A DNA stretch of 64,000 bases from Artemisia argyi (lineage: Eukaryota; Streptophyta; Magnoliopsida; Asterales; Asteraceae): contig CM060704.1 in NCBI GenBank assembly GCA_030686995.1, positions 170,568,218 through 170,632,217 on the forward strand, in the 5' to 3' direction. The position numbers and the translations under genes were made by a program. The first letter of the stretch is position 1, and every line of letters begins with the position of its first letter. This document shows positions 60,765 to 64,000 of this stretch, in pieces. The notes under the pieces are model-generated. The model ran no database searches and was not told the DNA's origin. It was given only the letters and a program-made list of their open reading frames with translations.

Positions 60765-61185
60765 TTTACGAATCCCGTGGGACTTTTCTGGACGAAAATT
60801 TTGAAGAAAAAAAAATCGTCTTTTTATGAATCCCGTGGGATTTTTTACGAATCCCGTAAGATTTTTCTAGACGGAAATTTTGAAAAAAAAATCGTCTTTT
60901 TATGAATCCCGTGGGATTTTTTTACGAATCCCGTGGGGTTTTTCTGGACGGAAATTTTGCAAAAAAAATCGTCTTTTTACGAATCTCGTGGGATTTTTTT
61001 TCGAATCCCGTGGGATTTTTCTGGACGGAAATTTTGAAAAAAAAAATCGTCTTTTTACGAATCCCGTGGGATTTTTCTGGACGAAAATTTTGAAAAAAAA
61101 AATCGTCTTTTTACGAATCCCATGGGATTTTTTTACGAATCCCGTGGGATTTTTCTGGGCAGAAATTTTGAAAAAAAAGTTAGTC
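60765..61185 (+). repeat. ACGAATCCCGTGGGATTTTT minisatellite
   Basis: About six compound units of ACGAATCCCGTGGGATTTTT followed by CTGGACGAAAATTTTG, an A run and ATCGTCTTTTT. Some units carry the first motif twice. The long ORFs on both strands (FYESRGIF, PHGIRKK) are read-through of the repeat. Confidence 0.9.
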
Positions 61186-61469
61186 GAAAGTATATAACAA
61201 TGCATATCTATAGAAAGATGATTTAATTCTCGTCGCGATAGTGTATTTTTCGTAGCTTGAAGATTTATCGTTTGCAAGATATGTTGTTTTAAAAAAAAGA
61301 TAGAAAGTGGGTTTTTATATTAAATGAGCTAAAATGTCAATTTTGCCCCTTTTTTTTTTTTTTATCTTAGCCTTTGGATGAAAGGTGGATGGATGGTTGA
61401 GATTGACTTATTTGTTTTTTAAAAGATACATGTTTTGCAAGGATCTCACTTCATGGTCTCAAACGATCG

Positions 61470-62896
61470 TTTGTTGTACGTGGCACTCGACCCTCATGCC
61501 AAAAAAAAAAGTGGCCGATGAAGGTTTTGGCGAAGACACCATGTCCTCGGTAAAAGTTGTTAAACAACACAAATCGAAGTTACAACCTTTGACTTTGTAA
61601 AAAAAAGTAATAAAATTTAACCAAAACTTTTAAAACTTGAGTTTTCTTTACTTTTGTTTTTACTTTTTCATTTACATTATTTATTTTCCTGTAATTTTCC
61701 CGCCAAACTTTTGGCGAGAACACAAGATCAACTCAAAAAAAATAGTGGCTTTCTTGAGCTTTCAACAAGGTCAGTCCATCTTATCCACCATGTTTCCTTC
61801 CGCGAGCGGGAATAATGATGGAAAAAATGATGGCGAGGGGGATGGGGAGTAAGGATTATTGTGTTTTAGTTATGATTGTGGATATTTGTGGTTATGGATA
61901 GTTGTATGGACATGTTTATATGTTTGTAGATATTTTAACGACTTTTGTATTTGAACTATTTTGGCAATTTTGTTAGTCATTAAATAATGTTTTAGCGACT
62001 TTCTTATTAACAGGTACAACAACAACAATAATAATGATACTCAATACTGCCAAGTTAAAAAGACCATACTCCTACCCTGAGTAAACTACGAAGGTAAAAA
62101 GACTGCTTCCAAAAAAACATCTGCCAAAGTGAAAGAGTAAGTGTGATAGTGCTAAAAAATTATGCAAAAGCATGAAAATGCAAAGCATATAGCATAGCAA
62201 GAATATGAAAGCACAAAACACATGTCACAAGGATCTTGTGATTGTGCTTTTTTTTTAGCTAAACTAAAGTTACACTAAAAAGAAACTTGCACAAATATCG
62301 GGGGTCGCACATAACCAAAAAAACGACACTTTTCAAAAAAAATAACACCTCGCGATCCAAAATCGGGTGTGGCCCATGATATACCCGGCATCAATATAGG
62401 TTTATCCCTGCATGACACAACAAGCAATGAAAGCAAAAAAAACACATGCAAGAGAAGAATATCAACATAAAGAGTAAGCAACAAAAATGGACATAAAGGC
62501 ATACAACGCATGGCAACATATGAAACAAATAAGCATAGGACCAAGAGCTCGTGAAAACCCACCTGTTATTAAATAGGTATTTTAGTGAATTGGTATGTCT
62601 ATTTTGGGTAAATACAAGTTCTGGACTTTGATAGATTTTTTTCAGAAAAATTCTAGAAATGCACCAGAAAGCAGCAATATGTTGTAAAAAAGTGCAAGCG
62701 CTTTTGACAAATAATTTGTGTGGTCCCATCTCATTGTTGCTAAACTCGAAAATGTCCTCGCCGATAACTTTAACTACGCACGTGTGGCGAGGACATTTTA
62801 ACGACGACATATCCTCGTTAAAGGTTTTTGGCTATGACATATCCTCATCATTGGACCGATTATGTTCTCGTCAATCGAGCCCATTATTGTAGTGTG
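61470..62896 (+). mobile_element. CACTA element fragment
   Basis: The right end reads CCCATTATTGTAGTG, a CACTA terminus, preceded by direct and inverted copies of GAGGACAT/ATGTCCTC between 62750 and 62865. A similar GACACCATGTCCTCGG is at 61535. A short frame ending near 61852 (SGNNDGKNDGEGDGE) resembles the acidic Gly tail of the TnpA-like protein at 40092. The left CACTA end was not found, so limits are uncertain. A SINE tail lies inside. Confidence 0.5.
62018..62112 (-). mobile_element. SINE tail, minus strand
   Basis: On the minus strand GGAAGCAGTC, then GGGTAGGAGTATGG and a TTGTTGTTG end parallel the SINE at 29302-29573. Confidence 0.5.
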
Positions 62897-63302
62897 CTAC
62901 AGTCATTTTGACAATATGAACTGATCACAGTCATTAACTTTTTGTGAGCAGTATCACGTACGGTTGTACACTTTATATCAATAGGTAAACACATACGCAT
63001 AGTGATTATGGAGACTTCTATGGGCCTCTTTGGTAGGGGCTTTTTTGAGAGCTGTTAGCTTTTTATTACAAGAATAATCTCCTCTAAAATAAGTAGATCC
63101 GTTTGAACACATTAACTTCAAACTTTTATTTCAAACAAATAGCTCTTAAATGAAAAGCTGATTCATAAAGCTTTTTAAACATTTTGAAGCTGTTAAAACT
63201 TTAAATTACTGATATATCCTCCAAACATTTGTTTACAATTGAAGATATTTCATTTTATGCCATTTTACATATTATAATTACATTTAACAGCTAACTTACT
63301 AA
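62897..63302. mobile_element. hAT-like foldback fragment
   Basis: From 63028 GGGCCTCTTTGGTAGGGGC and AGCTGTTAGCTTTTT pair loosely with AACAGCTAACTTAC near 63287. Left of 63028 nothing is recognised. Confidence 0.3.
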
Positions 63303-63605
63303 GGGTATGTTTGGTAAAAGTAGCAGTGAGCTGTGAGTAGTAGACACAGCTCACAGCTCACCGCTCACAACTTTCCTAAAAAATAGCAAAGCTCACCGCT
63401 CCTTTACTAAATGAACAATACAAATCAAAAATATGATTGCTCACCGCTCATCGCCGCAAAAAGCTCCAAAAAGTTCCGCGCCAAACATAACCTACACACT
63501 TTTATTGAAAAAAATATACAACTTGTAGCTCATGTTAACAGCTTTGCAGATTACTGCTTACAGTTTATAACTCACAGCATACAGCTAATTTTGCCTAACA
63601 TACCC
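63303..63605. mobile_element. Foldback MITE with GGGTATGTT ends
   Basis: The left end GGGTATGTTTGGTAAAA pairs with the right end TTTTGCCTAACATACCC; AGCTCACAGCTC words fill the interior. The TSD is not clear. Confidence 0.6.
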
Positions 63606-64000
63606 ATATATGTGATATTTAAAATATTAAAGAGTATAATAACAATTGTTTATTACTCTCGAGTCACATATATTACTATATATATAATGTAAGGACGGAA
63701 AACGACGCCTACATTGTAGTTTTGATTTTGCAAACGTTCAAATCTTTCTGGGATGTCATGTGTTAAATTCCATCCGTTCCAATCTTAAAGTGACGACGTC
63801 AACATCCAAGCCTGACGCTGTCAAGCGTAAATCCTGACTTTTCTTAATTTTCTTGTTTTCTTCATTGTTGAGCCTAAAAACGTCCAAAATGCTCAATATT
63901 CTAGAAATTATGTCCCAAATACCTAAAATGAGAAAAGAAACGATTTGAGACAATATTTGATCATAAATTCACGACTTAGGGCTTAAATGACCCCTAAAAA
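63606..64000. other. Right edge, no gene seen
   Basis: AT-rich DNA without a recognisable gene or repeat. A 65-codon minus ORF (63756-63953) has no supporting feature. Confidence 0.4.

Noticed and set aside
60880..61277. Long ORFs on both strands across the minisatellite
   Set aside because: Repeat-driven, overlapping in both directions, no start context.
62275..62810. Minus ORFs rich in Cys, Phe and Leu (up to 139 codons)
   Set aside because: They cross the right end of a CACTA fragment and its subterminal repeats; no coding signature.

Overview
This 64 kb window is AT-rich nuclear DNA of a flowering plant, probably a eudicot. An Asteraceae source is only a guess, made from the style of the repeats. 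It has no rRNA, tRNA or long household gene. It is accessory, repeat-dominated DNA holding small tandemly duplicated genes and a dense set of nested transposable elements, many of which can be bounded to the base by target-site duplications (TSDs) and by matching empty sites inside the window.

Layout. (1) 1-5485 is the 3' part of an LTR retrotransposon that runs off the left edge. (2) Block A (about 5486-30535) and block B (about 34429-56350) are two direct copies of one ancestral segment of roughly 10-11 kb. Each was later enlarged by different insertions. Block A gained a MITE (5852-6653), a small gypsy-type element (8423-10675) carrying a Stowaway (9612-9807), a PIF/Harbinger element (11329-14170), a second copy of the LTR element from (1) in reverse orientation (16417-24076), several MITEs and a SINE. 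Block B gained a MITE (37082-37883), a hAT element (39187-50402) that itself contains an 8.76 kb CACTA element (39231-47991), a 5S-rRNA-derived insertion, and a hAT MITE. (3) 30536-34428 lies between the blocks and holds one more small gene on the minus strand. (4) 56350-64000 follows block B and contains two adjacent Harbinger elements, a third copy of a proline/histidine-rich microprotein gene, a minisatellite, and CACTA, SINE and hAT fragments.

Host-like genes. Two small families recur. The first is a roughly 70-130-residue family with the pattern DAxFWxLV ... GDNNVVIAFRDENGFWREV. It has five loci: 14597 (decayed), 16377/24419 (split by the LTR element), 33618-33839 (minus), 38409 (decayed) and 51264-51575 (shortened by a stop codon). 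The second is a 48-52-residue Pro/His microprotein starting MTKPTPPSAHH, with three loci at 28914, 54484 and 58529, each with a TATA box and related flanks. I recognise neither family.

Transposon genes. The CACTA element encodes an intact six-exon TnpA-like protein (Transposase_24 type), a protein with the transposase-associated domain but no catalytic region, a GRF zinc-finger/coiled-coil protein, and an unrecognised coiled-coil protein. The first Harbinger element carries a Myb/SANT-like ORF and two unrecognised ORFs but no DDE transposase. One of those unrecognised ORFs has a relative inside the second Harbinger element. All boundaries and alignments were made by eye; identities and families need computational checking.
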